Positions 8,503-16,699 of a stretch of 64,000 bases of DNA are shown here, one piece after another (positions within the stretch are counted from its first letter, which is position 1; each line of letters begins with the position of its first letter). Source of the stretch: UBA5314 sp040217815 (lineage in GTDB: Bacteria; Bacillota; Syntrophomonadia; Syntrophomonadales; Syntrophomonadaceae); assembly GCA_040217815.1 (NCBI GenBank), contig JBEHWI010000004.1:62001-126000 (forward strand). The letters are read 5' to 3'. The position numbers and the translations under genes are program-made. Below the pieces are notes generated by a model. The model worked only from the letters and a program-made list of their open reading frames with translations. It was not told the DNA's origin and did not search any database.

Positions 8503-9603
8503 ATGAAAATAGCACTCTTATCTCCCATAGCCTGGCGGACTCCACCCCGCCATTACGGTCCCTGGGAACGGGTCGTTTCCCTTCTTGCCGAAGGATTGAT
8601 CGAAGCCGGGGTCGATGTCACCCTTTTTGCCACCGGTGATTCAATAAGCAAAGCCCGGCTTAAATACCGCTGCCTGGCGCCTTACGAAGAAAATCCCCAA
8701 TTAGATCCCAAAGTCTGGGAGTCTCTTCATATAGCCAATCTCTTTGAGCAGGCCGATGAATATGATCTGATTCACAACCACTATGATTTTTTGCCTCTCA
8801 CCTATTCCCGTATGGTTTCCACCCCGGTATTAACCACCATTCACGGTTTTTCTTCCAGCCGCATATTGCCGGCTTACCTGGAATACAACCAGGACACCTA
8901 TTACGCTTCCATTAGTTTTGCCGATCGCCATCCTGACCTCAGCTACCTGGGAAACGTCTACCATGGCATTGATTTGGCTGAATTCGAGTTTAATCCCCGG
9001 CCAGACGACTACCTGCTCTATTTCGGGCGGATTCACCCGGATAAAGGCACCCGGGAAGCCATTGACATTGCCCTGTCTTGCGGCTGTCGGCTTCTTTTAG
9101 CCGGAATTATTCAGGACAAGACCTACTTCAATCAGCAGGTGGCCCCCTTTATTGACAATAGCCAGATCACCTACCTGGGCTCAGTGGGCCCGAAAAAACG
9201 CAATTCACTGCTGGGCGGAGCCCGGGCTCTTTTGCATCCCATCCATTTTAACGAGCCCTTCGGGTTGAGCATCATTGAAGCAATGGCTTGCGGGACTCCG
9301 GTGGTAGCTTTTAACCGTGGTTCGATGCCCGAAGTCATCCTGCATGAGAAGACCGGCTACCTGGTAAAGAACGTGCAGGAGGCCTGCATGAAGGTAAAAG
9401 GTATTGATGCCATAAAAAGGGAAGACTGCCGGCAGTGGGTCGAAAGTCAATTCAGCCGGCAGCGCATGGTAAATGATTATATAAAACTTTACCAGCTCAT
9501 CCTGGAACAGCCTAAACCAGATGAGCTTCTAAGAAACGGTATCGTTCTCAAGCATGAAGAAAGAACACCGACATGGTGCCAGCCCCTACATGGGAGCCAA
9601 TAA
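8503..9603 (+). CDS. Glycosyltransferase family 4 (GT-B fold)
   Basis: A 366-residue enzyme that would move a sugar from a nucleotide donor to a glycan or lipid. The N-terminal Rossmann half starts MKIALLSPIAWRTPP with the acceptor-side GPWERVVSLLAEGL, and the C-terminal half carries donor-site motifs YFGRIHPDKGTREAI and EPFGLSIIEAMACGTPV (the E-x7-E pair). Start ATG at 8503 follows AAAGGAG. The last 18 or so codons overlap the 3' end of the convergent DegV gene by 56 bases, and its C-terminal end (TPTWCQPLHGSQ) looks unlike family members, as if the original stop were lost. Substrate unknown; context with VanW suggests an envelope glycan. Confidence 0.9.
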   Translation: MKIALLSPIAWRTPPRHYGPWERVVSLLAEGLIEAGVDVTLFATGDSISKARLKYRCLAPYEENPQLDPKVWESLHIANLFEQADEYDLIHNHYDFLPLTYSRMVSTPVLTTIHGFSSSRILPAYLEYNQDTYYASISFADRHPDLSYLGNVYHGIDLAEFEFNPRPDDYLLYFGRIHPDKGTREAIDIALSCGCRLLLAGIIQDKTYFNQQVAPFIDNSQITYLGSVGPKKRNSLLGGARALLHPIHFNEPFGLSIIEAMACGTPVVAFNRGSMPEVILHEKTGYLVKNVQEACMKVKGIDAIKREDCRQWVESQFSRQRMVNDYIKLYQLILEQPKPDELLRNGIVLKHEERTPTWCQPLHGSQ

Positions 9604-10393
9604 CTGCACCTATTTCGGAAATGATAAAATCCTGGCACCCGAAATGCTGATCAATCATCTCCTGCAGCTCCATTGCGCCCTGCAGATCCTGGGAATGGTT
9701 TATCCCGATAAGCTGGTTTTTAAGATCAGAGCCCCTTTCCTCCATAATTTCAAGGAGGCGCTTTTTAGCCTTTTTCAACCCGTGGTCTTTTTCGAGGGGT
9801 ACGATCTTCCCGTCAACAAAATGGAGGATCAGTTTGATGTTCAGAATATTGCCCAGAGTGGCAGCTGTGGCGCTGACCCTCCCCCCTCTTTTCAGCATTT
9901 CGAAATTGCCCACAATAAAAATATGTTCAATCCGTCTCACATTATCTTCGATCTCGGCTATAATTTCCGGTTTGCTCAGACCCCGGGCAGCGGCCCGCGC
10001 CGCCCTTATCACGGTCAAGCCCATACCCACCGAGGCGCTCTTGCTGTCGACGACGGTAATGCGCCCGGGAGCGATCTGATCGCTGGCTATACACGCCGAG
10101 TTGTAGGTTCCACTTAAGCCTGAAGAAAAGGCAATATAGATTATATCATCATCCGTATTATTGATAACCGGTTCAAATTCCTCAATGAATCTTTGGGGAT
10201 TGATCTGAGCAGTAGTGGGTACGCCACTCGTCTCTTGCAGCATCCGGTAGAAGTCGGGAGGATTAAGGTCATAGCGGTCCAGGTAGGTTACTCCGTTCAA
10301 CATGGTCGTGATGTAAAGGCAGTGAACACCTAATTCTTCTAGCACTTTTCGGTCCAAGTCGCATGCGTTATCAGTGTAAATCCTGATTCCCAT
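9548..10393 (-). CDS. DegV-family fatty-acid-binding protein (copy 1)
   Basis: A 281-residue DegV protein: starts GIRIYTDNACDLD, with the lipid-pocket Ser/Thr loop SGVPTTAQINPQ and signature YIAFSSGLSGTYNSA, then GGRVSATAATLGNILNIK, and ends IGSHVGAGTMSVFFL. DegV proteins such as FakB bind free fatty acids and present them to the FakA kinase for acyl-phosphate formation; no FakA is present in the window. ATG at 10393 follows GGAGGG. It is about 70 percent identical by eye to the next gene upstream, so the pair arose by tandem duplication, presumably to bind different acyl chains. Its 3' end overlaps the convergent glycosyltransferase. Confidence 0.92.
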   Translation of the reverse strand: MGIRIYTDNACDLDRKVLEELGVHCLYITTMLNGVTYLDRYDLNPPDFYRMLQETSGVPTTAQINPQRFIEEFEPVINNTDDDIIYIAFSSGLSGTYNSACIASDQIAPGRITVVDSKSASVGMGLTVIRAARAAARGLSKPEIIAEIEDNVRRIEHIFIVGNFEMLKRGGRVSATAATLGNILNIKLILHFVDGKIVPLEKDHGLKKAKKRLLEIMEERGSDLKNQLIGINHSQDLQGAMELQEMIDQHFGCQDFIISEIGAVIGSHVGAGTMSVFFLHA

Positions 10394-10500
10394 AATCCGC
10401 CCTCCTTGAACAAATCACTATATGGTCCCCGGGTTTTTTTCATTATTTTACCATATTGGAGTTTATCCAGTATGACCGGCATATGGATTTTTATTAAATA

Positions 10501-11349
10501 CTACCGAAGAAAATACACCCCCATCGTCCCGGCGCCTACGTGAGAACCGATTACCGCACCGATTTCGCTCACCAGGAAATCCTGATAGCCAAACCGTTCC
10601 TCAAGTAATTGTTTTAAATCCCTGGCCGCTTGCTCATCTTGAGAATGGTTAACCCCGATTAGAGGCAGAGGCCGGGTGCGGTCTTTCAGCCTCTCATCGA
10701 CCAGATCAAGCAGTCTTTTTTGCGCCTTTTTCAAACCGCGAACCTTCTCCAAAGGGAAAATTTTCCCGTCTACAAAGTGTAAGATCAGCTTGATATTGAG
10801 CAGGTTTCCCAGAGTAGCTGATGTAGCGCTGACCCGACCTCCTCTTTTCAGCATTTCGAAATTACCTACTATGAAAAGCATCTCTATGCGCCGTACATCA
10901 TTCTCAATCTGGGCAATTAATTCCTCTTTGGTTGACCCCTGGACCCGGGCCCGGGCAGCCCGCACGACTATAAGCCCCTGGGCAACCGTTGCACATTTAC
11001 TGTCAATAACCGTTATCCGGTTTTTATCCAGCTGGTCCCTGGCCAGGCAGGCATTCTGGTAGGTGCCGCTCAAACCCGAGGAAAAAGCGATATATATGAT
11101 ATCGTCCTTCGTTTGGGCAAGCGTCTTTTCGAACTCGGCTAGAAATGTCTGAGGGGTTATCTGCGCGGTAGTGGGCACACCGCCCTCTTCCTGCAGCATC
11201 CGGTAGAATTCGGGTGGGTCGAGATTATACCGGTCCAGATAGGTAACGCCGCCCAGCATGGTTGATATGTAAAAGCATCCTACGCCCAATTCGTCCAGCA
11301 TTGTCCGGTCAAGGTCGCAGCCATTGTCGGTATAGATCCTGACGGCCAT
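10501..11349 (-). CDS. DegV-family fatty-acid-binding protein (copy 2)
   Basis: A 282-residue paralogue of the downstream gene with the same motifs (VRIYTDNGCDLD, GVPTTAQITPQTF, YIAFSSGLSGTYQNA, GGRVSATSATLGNLLNIK, IGSHVGAGTMGVYFL). The ATG at 11349 is preferred over the adjacent TTG because AAGGAGG lies 7 bases upstream. A gap of about 100 bases separates the two copies; it is AT-rich, and I see no terminator in it, so they may be cotranscribed. Expected function is binding of exogenous or turnover fatty acids for phosphorylation by FakA. Differences cluster in the acyl-kinase-facing and pocket regions, consistent with distinct ligands (inference). Confidence 0.92.
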   Translation of the reverse strand: MAVRIYTDNGCDLDRTMLDELGVGCFYISTMLGGVTYLDRYNLDPPEFYRMLQEEGGVPTTAQITPQTFLAEFEKTLAQTKDDIIYIAFSSGLSGTYQNACLARDQLDKNRITVIDSKCATVAQGLIVVRAARARVQGSTKEELIAQIENDVRRIEMLFIVGNFEMLKRGGRVSATSATLGNLLNIKLILHFVDGKIFPLEKVRGLKKAQKRLLDLVDERLKDRTRPLPLIGVNHSQDEQAARDLKQLLEERFGYQDFLVSEIGAVIGSHVGAGTMGVYFLR

Positions 11350-11534
11350 CAATCATCCTCCTTGAATATGTATAACAAAAGGCTAGCACTATCGAACAGT
11401 TTACCATAAAATGTTGGCGCCTCCAAAAACGACGCCGGCCGCTTTTCACCCTGATCATTTAGGAATAGAATAAGGTATTGAGTATATAGAGAACTCATTG
11501 GGACTTATTTCAACAACCGTCAGGAGGATTCCTT

Positions 11535-12725
11535 ATGCGCATGCTGCAGCGGATGGCCAGTCCGCTTTTGCTCTTTGCCGCCGCCCAGCTGATGATGGGT
11601 GTTTACTCGGGCTTTTACGATCCATCCTTTAACAACTACCTGTCCCAGGTGCACCATTTAAGCCCGCTGGCCCGGGGCAGTCTGGAATTCTCACGTGAAT
11701 TGCCTGGGTTTCTGATGGTATTCATTTTTGCCCTGCTGGCCTTTCTTCCAGACACCCGGATAGCCATGGTGGCTGCCCTTTTGGTGGGTGTGTCCCTCTG
11801 GGGGCAGGGGCACTGGGCCCCGAGTATGGGCTGGGTGGTCTTGTGGATGTTAGCCTGGAGCATAGGCGCCCACCTGTTTCTGGTGCTCAAGTCTTCTATA
11901 GCCCTACGCCTGGCGGATAATAACCAGGCCGGTCTTCTACTGGGACGCCTGGGCGCTGTAGAGGCAATCGGTATTTTGCTGGGAGGCCTGGTTCTATATC
12001 TGGGCGCTGCTTATTTTAATTTTTCTTTTGGCGTTATTTTTGGACTGGCGGGAATCTGCGCCCTGGCAGCCAGCCTGCTCTTTTTTGCCATTAAGCCTCA
12101 ACCTATTAAACCCGGCGCCCGGCGTCTGCTTTTTAAGAAGCGCTACAGCCTCTTTTACATATTGAATATCCTTTTTGGAGCCCGTAAACAGATCTTTCTC
12201 ACCTTTGCTCCCTGGGTGCTCATCAAGCTATTCAACTGCACTGTGGGCACCTTTGCCCTGCTGGGCATGGCGGGTACGGCTCTGGGACTGGTCTTCAGAC
12301 CCTTATTGGGCAGGGCTATTGATAATTGGGGGGAACGGAAAATCATTGCTTTAGAGTCACTCTCCCTGATTGTTATCTGCCTGGTTTACGGCGCCGCTCC
12401 CATCTGGCTTCCGAAAACCGCAGGTCTGGTCCTGGTAATGATCTGTTTTATCATCGACCAGTTGCTATTAGCAGTTACTATCTCAAGGGCCACGTATCTC
12501 AACCGGATAGCCGAAAGTCCGGAAGATGTTGCTCCTTCTCTTTCTATGGGCATCACCCTGGACCACCTGATATCCATGACCGTTCCTATTGTTGGTGGTA
12601 TCTTATGGACTCACTTCGGATTTCAGTGGGTTTTCTGGGCCGCCGCCCTTATTGCCCTTTTCAACCTGCAGGCCGCCTTGCACATTCCTAAAGGCTCCGG
12701 AAAAATAGAAGGGGCTGCGGCTTAA
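11535..12725 (+). CDS. Major facilitator superfamily transporter
   Basis: A 396-residue membrane carrier with about twelve hydrophobic segments. Between helices 2 and 3 there is no strict GxxxDRxGRR loop, but the second-half equivalent is visible (GLVFRPLLGRAIDNWGERK). Early residues QLMMGVYSGFYDPSFNNYL and SRELPGFLMVFIFALLAFL suggest a sugar- or drug-type MFS member. Start ATG at 11535 follows CAGGAGG. Substrate cannot be inferred. It stands between the divergent DegV pair and the convergent aminotransferase. Confidence 0.85.
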   Translation: MRMLQRMASPLLLFAAAQLMMGVYSGFYDPSFNNYLSQVHHLSPLARGSLEFSRELPGFLMVFIFALLAFLPDTRIAMVAALLVGVSLWGQGHWAPSMGWVVLWMLAWSIGAHLFLVLKSSIALRLADNNQAGLLLGRLGAVEAIGILLGGLVLYLGAAYFNFSFGVIFGLAGICALAASLLFFAIKPQPIKPGARRLLFKKRYSLFYILNILFGARKQIFLTFAPWVLIKLFNCTVGTFALLGMAGTALGLVFRPLLGRAIDNWGERKIIALESLSLIVICLVYGAAPIWLPKTAGLVLVMICFIIDQLLLAVTISRATYLNRIAESPEDVAPSLSMGITLDHLISMTVPIVGGILWTHFGFQWVFWAAALIALFNLQAALHIPKGSGKIEGAAA

Positions 12726-12741
12726 CAGACCAGCATCATCA

Positions 12742-12821
12742 TAATCAGCGTTCTTCATATACTCTCTACGTGAATCAGCGTCAAAATAAAAAGCGAGTTG
12801 AAGAACCGTCCCTCAACTCAC
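12742..12821 (-). repeat. Dispersed repeat copy A containing a terminator
   Basis: On the minus strand GTGAGTTGA pairs with TCAACTCGC and is followed by TTTTTATTTT, giving an intrinsic terminator for the class V aminotransferase. The flanking part contains repeated ATCAGCG words. The same arrangement recurs at 26720-26826 behind the efflux operon, sharing GAGTTGAARAACCGTC, AACTCACT and AATCAGCGTCA words. It is therefore a dispersed repeat that doubles as a terminator. Confidence 0.7.
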
Positions 12822-12848
12822 TTTACCCATTTGGCATTTCTGTCTTTA

Positions 12849-13919
12849 TTACAGCTTCAAGATATCGTCTATCTCTCCCAGCAGCTGGTTTATTTCCGCA
12901 AGGGTGCAGTCACCCATATGGGCGATGCGGAAGGTTTTGTCTTTGGCTTTGCCATAGCCGTTGGAAATCTGATAGCCGCGCTGACCCAATTCTTTATTCA
13001 GGTCTGCCACGTCGATATTGCGGGTGTTGGCTATGGTGGTCAGGGTGTCGGAAAGGTGCATGGGATTGGCAAACAGGGCAAAATGCTCACCGGCCCAGTC
13101 GCGAACCCTTTTCGCCATCTCCTGGTGGCGGGCAAAGCGCTGCTCCAGGCCCTCCTGGAGTATGCAGTCCAGCTGGTAATCCAGAGCAAACATGTGCGGC
13201 AGTGATGGAGTGGATGGATACTGGAAATCCTTGTCCATCAGATATTCATACAAGGACAGCAGATCCAGGTAATACCCGCGATGTGGAACCTGGCGAGCCC
13301 GCTCCAGGGCCTTGCCGGAAAATGAACAGATAGACAGTCCGGGCGGCAGGGCCAGAGCCTTCTGGGTGGATGTTATGCAGATGTCCACACCCAGAGCATC
13401 GACCTCTATTTTGCTGCCCCCCATGGAAGAAACAGTATCCATACACACCACAACGTCAGGATATTTTTTAAAGACCGGGGCCAGTGAACCAATTGGATTT
13501 TTGACTCCGGTTGACGTCTCGTTGTGGGTTATGGTTATCAGGTCGTATTTCCCGGTGGCCAGGGCTTCATCCACCATTTCCGGGGTAGTTGCCTGGCCCC
13601 ATTCCGATTCAAAAAGATCCACCGGCACATTGTTGGCAGCCGCCATTTCATACCAGCGTTTTCCGAAGGCGCCAATAGAGAAAACCGCTGCTCTTTTTGC
13701 TGTGCAGGAACGCACCGCTCCCTCCATCAAGCCGCTGCCAGAGCTGGTCGAGAGGAGAATCGTCTCTTTGGTATAGAAAAGCGTCTGCAGCTTTTCGCTA
13801 ATGCCCCTTTGCAGGGCTGAAGCATCCTTGCTCCGGTGTCCAATCATCGGAGTAGCCATCTTGTCCAAAACTTCCCGGCGCACTTCAACCGGACCGGGAA
13901 TAAAAAGCTTCTTATGCAC
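12849..13919 (-). CDS. Class V (PLP) alanine-glyoxylate / serine-pyruvate aminotransferase family protein
   Basis: A 356-residue fold-type I PLP enzyme. It opens with the family hallmark LFIPGPVEVRREVLDKMA and GHRSKDASALQ, contains the substrate loop SSGSGLMEGAVRS, the cofactor aspartate region VCMDTVSSMGGSKI, and the PLP lysine in ITSTQKALALPPG. Family members transaminate alanine, serine or phosphonates with glyoxylate or pyruvate as acceptor, or act as soluble hydrogenase-42kDa-like proteins. Lacking neighbours from a single pathway, the exact reaction is open. GTG at 13919 lies behind GGGGGT. The transcript ends in the repeat-terminator at 12742. Confidence 0.88.
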   Translation of the reverse strand: MHKKLFIPGPVEVRREVLDKMATPMIGHRSKDASALQRGISEKLQTLFYTKETILLSTSSGSGLMEGAVRSCTAKRAAVFSIGAFGKRWYEMAAANNVPVDLFESEWGQATTPEMVDEALATGKYDLITITHNETSTGVKNPIGSLAPVFKKYPDVVVCMDTVSSMGGSKIEVDALGVDICITSTQKALALPPGLSICSFSGKALERARQVPHRGYYLDLLSLYEYLMDKDFQYPSTPSLPHMFALDYQLDCILQEGLEQRFARHQEMAKRVRDWAGEHFALFANPMHLSDTLTTIANTRNIDVADLNKELGQRGYQISNGYGKAKDKTFRIAHMGDCTLAEINQLLGEIDDILKL

Positions 13920-14043
13920 TGCTATACCCCCACTTTTGCTTGTATTTGGCCTTTTAGATTCATTATGGGTCCAGTTAACATTTTAACAGGCTGATGCATT
14001 TCCCACAATCACACATCTTTTTTCCATCTTCTTTATAATTCGA

Positions 14044-14802
14044 CTAAACCTTCCATGCTCCGTCAATGCTTAAAACCGTTCCGCTTATATAAGCGGCCTG
14101 CTCCGACATCAGAAATGAACAGGCAGCAGCAATTTCAACGCTGCTGGCCAGGCGGCCCAGAGGCACTTCTGCGGCCAGATCCTTAAGTTCATTGGCGTCC
14201 AGTGAAGAGTAGAGCATGTCGCTTTCCACTGGTCCTGGGGCGATAGCGTTGACGCAAATACCCCATGGTCCCATCTCGGCGGCCAGGGAGCGCGTAAGAG
14301 CGATAAGGCCTCCCTTGGAGGCGGCGTAGGCCGCTTCCATACTGGCCCCCCGCAGGCCCCAAACCGATGCCATATTTATAATGCGCCCCCAGCGCCGTTC
14401 CATCATGGAAGGCAGCGCCCGCCGGCAGCACAGGAAAGGTCCTTTCAAATTTACATCCATTAGGGAGGTCCACTGTTCAACACTGGTGTCGACCAGCAGG
14501 GCTTGAAACGCAACCCCTGCATTGTTGACCAGAATTTGAACCGGCCCCAGCTCACGCTCCACCTGATAAAACAGATCATCAACTTCGGAAGCCGACGCAA
14601 CATCAGCCTGAACCGCAATAGCCTGGCCGCCATTCTTTTGAATCTCGTCCGCCAGGTCAAAGGCGGCCTTCCGGGACCGAAAATAGTTGATGGCAACCGC
14701 AGCACCCTGTCGGGCTGCTTCGCGGGCGACAGCCGCTCCTATACCCCGGCTTCCCCCGGTAACCAGGCATACTTTACCGCGGCATCCCTCTTTAAGCTGC
14801 AC
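14044..14802 (-). CDS. Short-chain dehydrogenase/reductase (FabG-like)
   Basis: A 252-residue classical SDR. The NAD(P) site is VTGGSRGIGAAVA; NNAG (ILVNNAGVA), the catalytic Ser in INMASVWG and the Tyr/Lys pair in YAASKGG are all present. The dinucleotide loop NYFRSRKAA, with Arg after the second strand, favours NADPH. These features fit 3-oxoacyl-ACP reductase FabG or an acetoacetyl-CoA reductase relative. The start is GTG at 14802 with GGGGAGG seven bases upstream. No other fatty-acid genes are near, so it may be a stand-alone reductase. The substrate is not proven. Confidence 0.9.
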   Translation of the reverse strand: MQLKEGCRGKVCLVTGGSRGIGAAVAREAARQGAAVAINYFRSRKAAFDLADEIQKNGGQAIAVQADVASASEVDDLFYQVERELGPVQILVNNAGVAFQALLVDTSVEQWTSLMDVNLKGPFLCCRRALPSMMERRWGRIINMASVWGLRGASMEAAYAASKGGLIALTRSLAAEMGPWGICVNAIAPGPVESDMLYSSLDANELKDLAAEVPLGRLASSVEIAAACSFLMSEQAAYISGTVLSIDGAWKV

Positions 14803-14877
14803 TACCTAACCTCCCCTTTGATCATTATTGATCTATACCACATTATTCCCCGTCTGTCCTTCTTAAAAAAGCCCATA

Positions 14878-14910
14878 AAAATATCCCCACTGCTGTGGGG
14901 ATATTAAAAA
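14878..14910 (-). terminator. Intrinsic terminator for the ferredoxin transcript
   Basis: A perfect stem, AATATCCCCAC with GTGGGGATATT around TGCT, followed on the minus strand by TTTTTATG. The stem faces the minus-strand ferredoxin gene at 15172-15537, though it lies about 270 bases beyond the stop and beyond the inverted-repeat element. Confidence 0.75.
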
Positions 14911-14917
14911 CTCACTG

Positions 14918-15097
14918 GGTGGCGGAGAAGCATACCGGGAAATATAAACACCACTCGCTTTTTACAAACCACCTGAACATTTTTTTATATGAAAAGATAC
15001 TCGGGAATTAACTCAAATGGGAAACTAACGCAATTATCTGGCGACCTAGGAAATCTGATAAAACTTTAAAAGACTTTAATAAGACTTCTCCGCCACC
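14918..15097. repeat. 180-bp element with 13-bp terminal inverted repeats
   Basis: GGTGGCGGAGAAG (14918-14930) is matched by its exact reverse complement at 15085-15097. The interior is AT-rich with no reading frame and no ribosome binding site. Size, inverted ends and lack of coding capacity fit a MITE-like element; I do not see a clean target-site duplication on its flanks. It accounts for most of the gap between the SDR and ferredoxin genes. Confidence 0.55.
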
Positions 15098-15171
15098 TGA
15101 ATATATTATAATCCAAACCCATCGTTTCTTCAATCAATAAATATTATCTTTATATGGTATTATTTCCATCA

Positions 15172-15537
15172 TCACCCATGTATGAGGCGCGGCAGGCAGC
15201 CGGTGCAAACCCACACAATTTCCCCTGTTTTCCGCAATTGGAGCAGGTAAGCTTTTTCGTCATTCTTACCGCATAATAGACAGTTAATATCATTATTTAC
15301 TTCGTCTAACGGAAGAATTGCCCGGGGTGTAAACACCGGCGCCTCTCTTTCCTCGATCTCTAAAGCACCCACCGGGCACTCGCCAATACACAGGCCGGCT
15401 CCGTCGCATAGCTCCTCTTTAACGACTTTCACCTTGCCGTTCTCCAGCACCAGAGCCCCTTCGCTGCAGGGTCCGATACACAATCCGCAGCCGTTGCATA
15501 AATCCTCGTCTATTTTTATAATATTTCTTTTAGGCAT
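15172..15537 (-). CDS. Ferredoxin-type Fe-S protein with C-terminal CxxC pairs
   Basis: A 121-residue protein. The first cluster motif is complete (Cys 14, 17, 20, 24 in CNGCGLCIGPC). The second reads CDGAGLCIGECP, so the second cysteine is replaced by Ala47 and only Cys 44, 50 and 54 remain; this is a recognised variant of the CDGLGAC-type ferredoxins. A C-terminal unit has CLLC (86-89) and CTGC (111-114), a likely zinc or Fe-S site. The ATG at 15537 follows GGAAGTGGAG; an upstream extension of 27 codons lacks a ribosome binding site. It would carry electrons in the cytoplasm; its partner is not evident nearby. Confidence 0.85.
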   Translation of the reverse strand: MPKRNIIKIDEDLCNGCGLCIGPCSEGALVLENGKVKVVKEELCDGAGLCIGECPVGALEIEEREAPVFTPRAILPLDEVNNDINCLLCGKNDEKAYLLQLRKTGEIVWVCTGCLPRLIHG

Positions 15538-15726
15538 GGCTCCACTTCCTTTGCATTGCTGATTTAACTGGCTTATTCCTTTTTTAAAAAGCCTTTTCTC
15601 TGTTTTTATTCTAAACAAAGAGGGATTCGGTAATAAATAGCGAATAAAAATAATATAGTAAAGCAGGATAGGCCAAGCGCTACCATTTATCGCATTTAGT
15701 GCCAGCTTTCATTCCGACAAATGCTA

Positions 15727-15755
15727 TTGACAAAATCTTCATCTGCCTATATCAT
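15727..15755 (+). promoter_or_regulatory. Sigma-A promoter of the acetate-type channel gene
   Basis: TTGACA (15727-15732), 17-base spacer, TATCAT (15750-15755). Transcription should start near 15763, giving an unusually long leader of about 208 nucleotides before the ATG at 15971. Confidence 0.75.
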
Positions 15756-15868
15756 TGAAAAAAATCTGTCCGAATATTCCGAAAAATTGTAATACCTTTC
15801 TAAAAGCAACTTATCTTCAATTTATTATAAGCTTTTCCTCGAGGCCCAGGTTTATGGTTTGGCTTTGA

Positions 15869-15885
15869 ACGGTAACCCTTACCGT
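15869..15885. promoter_or_regulatory. Palindromic leader element
   Basis: ACGGTAA, loop CCC, TTACCGT: a perfect 7-bp inverted repeat in the leader of the channel gene. It has no T-run, so it is not a terminator. It could be an operator or a folded mRNA element. Confidence 0.4.
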
Positions 15886-15970
15886 CAAGCAGATAACTTA
15901 CCGGGGGGTGGTTCCCAGCTAGATTTTCCTGTATTGTGTAAAAATTTATTCAAGAAGAGGAGGAGTTTTA

Positions 15971-16567
15971 ATGTCTAGTGGTGAAGGTGGTTGGGCCAAT
16001 CCCGGGCCTGCGGGTTTGACAGCATTGGCAGTTGCATGTTTTACGTTTTATGCAGTACTTTGTGGAAAAGTTCCCGGTTCTGCGCTTCCCTTCCTGGCCT
16101 GCTGGTTGATGGGTGGCTTTGTTGTACAGCTTGTTGTAGGTATTATTGAACTTCGCGAAGGCGCCTTATTAGGCGGTAACGTATTCCTGTTCTTCTCCGG
16201 TTTCTTCATGCTGGAGGGTGCTCTGGAATTCTGGGTTGAAACACTGGGCAAAGCTGACAAAGCTGGTGCTGCTATAGGCGGTTGGGCCTGGCTGGTTCTT
16301 TTGATTACACTGGTTTTATGGACCGCACCTTATATGAAAACATCCCCCGCTGCACTCTCACTAGCAGTAATAGTATTAGACATCGGTGTATTCTTTGTTA
16401 CCTGTGATAAGCTTAAAATATTAATGGATCCTCATGCTGCAGGAATGTATGGCGGTTATTGCCTCCTGATCACTGGTATACTTGGCATTTATGTCGCCGC
16501 CGGGATTCAGATAAACTCGGCCTTCGGCAAACAGATACTGCCCCTAGGTGGACCGATGATCAAATAA
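15971..16567 (+). CDS. GPR1/FUN34/YaaH-family acetate/succinate channel
   Basis: A 198-residue protein with six predicted membrane helices. The family signature near the start (NPGPAGLTALAVACFTFYA, corresponding to the NPAPLGL motif) and FFVTCDKLKILMD in the later half fit SatP-like acetate-proton or succinate-acetate channels. ATG at 15971 follows AGAGGAGGAG, and a strong sigma-A promoter with a long leader and a strong terminator suggest high, regulated expression. In an acetate-producing anaerobe it could work in export or exchange; direction cannot be told from sequence. Confidence 0.9.
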   Translation: MSSGEGGWANPGPAGLTALAVACFTFYAVLCGKVPGSALPFLACWLMGGFVVQLVVGIIELREGALLGGNVFLFFSGFFMLEGALEFWVETLGKADKAGAAIGGWAWLVLLITLVLWTAPYMKTSPAALSLAVIVLDIGVFFVTCDKLKILMDPHAAGMYGGYCLLITGILGIYVAAGIQINSAFGKQILPLGGPMIK

Positions 16568-16593
16568 GGTTTTAATAGAAGGGTATAATAAGG

Positions 16594-16625
16594 ACCGGTG
16601 GTTTAGCCACCGGTTTTTATTGTTT
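16594..16625 (+). terminator. Intrinsic terminator of the channel gene
   Basis: ACCGGTGG pairs with CCACCGGT around TTTAG and is followed by TTTTATTGTTTT on the plus strand. Confidence 0.85.
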
Positions 16626-16699
16626 TATCAAACTTTAAGAATTAAGCTTGAGGAGAGATGTTTTATTTATACATCCCTCCTCAATTGCTTTTATCCTGG

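Larger units (their letters stand above)
15538..15970. other. Divergent promoter and leader region
   Basis: A 433-base gap between the ferredoxin and the acetate-type channel. It holds a clean sigma-A promoter for the channel (15727-15755), a leader of about 200 nucleotides and a perfect 7-bp palindromic hairpin at 15869-15885. No additional reading frame is supported. Confidence 0.6.

Noticed and set aside
12770..13333. 187-codon frame opposite the class V aminotransferase
   Set aside because: Trp/Cys-rich, low-complexity translation and no start signal. The opposite strand is a full PLP enzyme.
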